Below, piece by piece: positions 5,113-5,786 of a DNA stretch of 5,786 bases. A model generated the notes under the pieces. That model was given only the letters and a program-made list of their open reading frames with translations. It did not search any database and was not told the origin of the DNA. Position 1 is the stretch's first letter; each line of letters starts with the position of its first letter. Made by a program: the position numbers and the translations under genes. This DNA is from Defluviitaleaceae bacterium. Lineage in GTDB: Bacteria; Bacillota; Clostridia; Lachnospirales; WQUN01. The DNA is taken from the NCBI GenBank assembly GCA_009783395.1, contig WRHA01000278.1:1-5786 (forward strand), given 5' to 3'.

Positions 5113-5508
5113 CTAATCTCCAATCACTTTTACGCTAAACGCGCGCTTCCTTGGCGGGTCGAACTCGCAAAACCAAATCGATTGCCAAGTTCCCAAGAGC
5201 AGCCTGCCGCCTTCGATAATCACGGTTGCGCTCGAACCCACGGCGGTTGCCTTCAAATGCGCCGCGCTATTACCCTCGCCGTGGCGAAACTCCGGGCGGT
5301 CGGGGTAGGCTTTCGCCAAACCCAAAAGCATGTCGTGAACAACATCGGGGTCGGCGTTTTCGTTTATGGTAATACCCGCCGTTGTGTGCGGGCAGAAAAC
5401 CACGGCAATTCCGTCCTTCACACCACTTGCAGAAACGGCTTCACGCACTTGGCTTGTAATATTGTAAAAATTCTCCCGAGGGGTAGATAAATCGAATTTT
5501 TGAAGCAT
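5113..5508 (-). CDS. yjbQ: YjbQ/UPF0047 family protein (secondary thiamine-phosphate synthase family)
   Basis: 131 aa, a normal full length for the family (PF01894, TIGR00149). Hallmarks are all present: C-P-H-T-T-A-G-I-T-I-N-E-N-A-D-P-D (39-55), H-G-E-G-N-S-A-A-H-L-K (76-86), the G-G-R-L-L-L-G-T-W-Q strand and turn (100-109) and F-C-E-F-D-P-P-R (113-120). Conserved H41, H76 and H84 are likely metal or active-site ligands. Weak thiamine-phosphate synthase activity is reported for YjbQ proteins, but the main role is unsettled. It is a soluble cytoplasmic protein. The ATG at 5508 follows GAAAGGAAG with a 6-nt gap. The frame is open further upstream to 5625, but that extension contains the end of the preceding gene and the ribosome binding site. 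It lies 25 nt after the membrane protein gene and 21 nt before the cupin stub, an apparent operon. Confidence 0.95.
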   Translation of the reverse strand: MLQKFDLSTPRENFYNITSQVREAVSASGVKDGIAVVFCPHTTAGITINENADPDVVHDMLLGLAKAYPDRPEFRHGEGNSAAHLKATAVGSSATVIIEGGRLLLGTWQSIWFCEFDPPRKRAFSVKVIGD

Positions 5509-5533
5509 GGTCAACTTCCTTTCAGACAAATTC

Positions 5534-5785
5534 TTACCTGCCTCCGGCCTCTTCTCTGGTATACAGGTGCTTGTTTGCAAGCATGTCCAAGGGACCCAAG
5601 CGCATATCAACTTGCCGGAGTGCAAGTACGCCGGCCATTATAAACAGGGCTATCTGAATAATGTCTATCGGTGCGAGGAGTAATGCAACAACGCTTACAA
5701 CCACAGATGCCGCGCCCGCCAATGCACCAACGTTGCCGGCGACATTGGCAACTGCAACAACCAGATTTTCAAGAACCCGCAGGGT
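5534..5785 (-). CDS. Integral membrane protein of unknown function, C-terminal part
   Basis: The frame is open to the right edge, so the start lies outside the window; 83 residues are visible. A weakly hydrophobic Val/Ala/Gly-rich stretch (about 7-30) leads into a strongly hydrophobic segment (about 27-56), interrupted by L-A-P-I-D, which could form one long or two short membrane helices. A charged tail of about 27 residues (R-Q-V-D-M-R-L-G-P-L-D and further) ends in an acidic and basic stretch and would face the cytoplasm or the cell exterior. I recognise no family. The stop at 5534-5536 lies 25 nt before the yjbQ start with no terminator between, so the two are likely co-transcribed. Their functional link is not evident. 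Confidence 0.6.
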   Translation of the reverse strand, partial: TLRVLENLVVAVANVAGNVGALAGAASVVVSVVALLLAPIDIIQIALFIMAGVLALRQVDMRLGPLDMLANKHLYTREEAGGR

Positions 5786-5786
5786 T

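Noticed and set aside
1..5786. CRISPR array, tRNA genes, prophage or transposase genes
   Set aside because: No regularly spaced repeats, tRNA cloverleaf, integrase or transposase sequence was seen on either strand.

Overview
The window looks like a chromosomal segment of an uncultured or little-studied Firmicutes, most likely class Clostridia. The basis is family content (copper-amine-oxidase-type stalk domains, a Firmicutes-style nucleoid-associated protein, a DUF362 protein, GLUG repeats), strong purine-rich Shine-Dalgarno sites 6-8 nt before start codons, sigma-A-type promoters with TATAAT or extended -10 boxes, and U-tract terminators. This is inference; there is no rRNA or other phylogenetic marker here.

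Layout. (1) 1-601: 3' part of a plus-strand gene for a surface or exported protein ending in a copper amine oxidase N-terminal-type domain, followed by two plus-strand intrinsic terminators (637-726). (2) 741-1485, minus strand: a two-gene unit with its own extended -10 promoter. It encodes an unrecognised 84-aa protein, then an overlapping 165-aa retropepsin-like aspartic protease. (3) 1501-1905: intergenic region with divergent promoters. (4) 1906-2892, plus: nucleoid-associated protein of the NdpA/YejK family. (5) 2983-4029, plus: DUF362 protein with a Cys-rich tail that replaces the usual ferredoxin domain. (6) 4016-4426, minus: remnant of a GLUG-repeat surface protein gene with no usable start and a broken end, overlapping the end of the DUF362 gene. 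(7) 4427-4950: no credible protein gene. It holds a long hairpin with T-tracts on both strands, plus a consensus promoter and an intrinsic terminator on the minus strand that bracket about 210-230 nt of structured, non-coding sequence, including a GGGACGG-type REP-like palindrome. This is either a small RNA or a repeat relic. (8) 4951-5785, minus: an apparent operon of an integral membrane protein (entering from the right edge), a YjbQ/UPF0047 protein, and a 46-codon N-terminal stub of a Cupin_3 (DUF861) protein.

Most intact genes are single, independent units with housekeeping or accessory roles. The two items most worth following are the retropepsin/small-protein pair and the putative RNA unit at about 4626-4892. 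The stretch 4016-5091 looks like a rearrangement scar: the genes on both sides of it (GLUG protein and cupin) are truncated.
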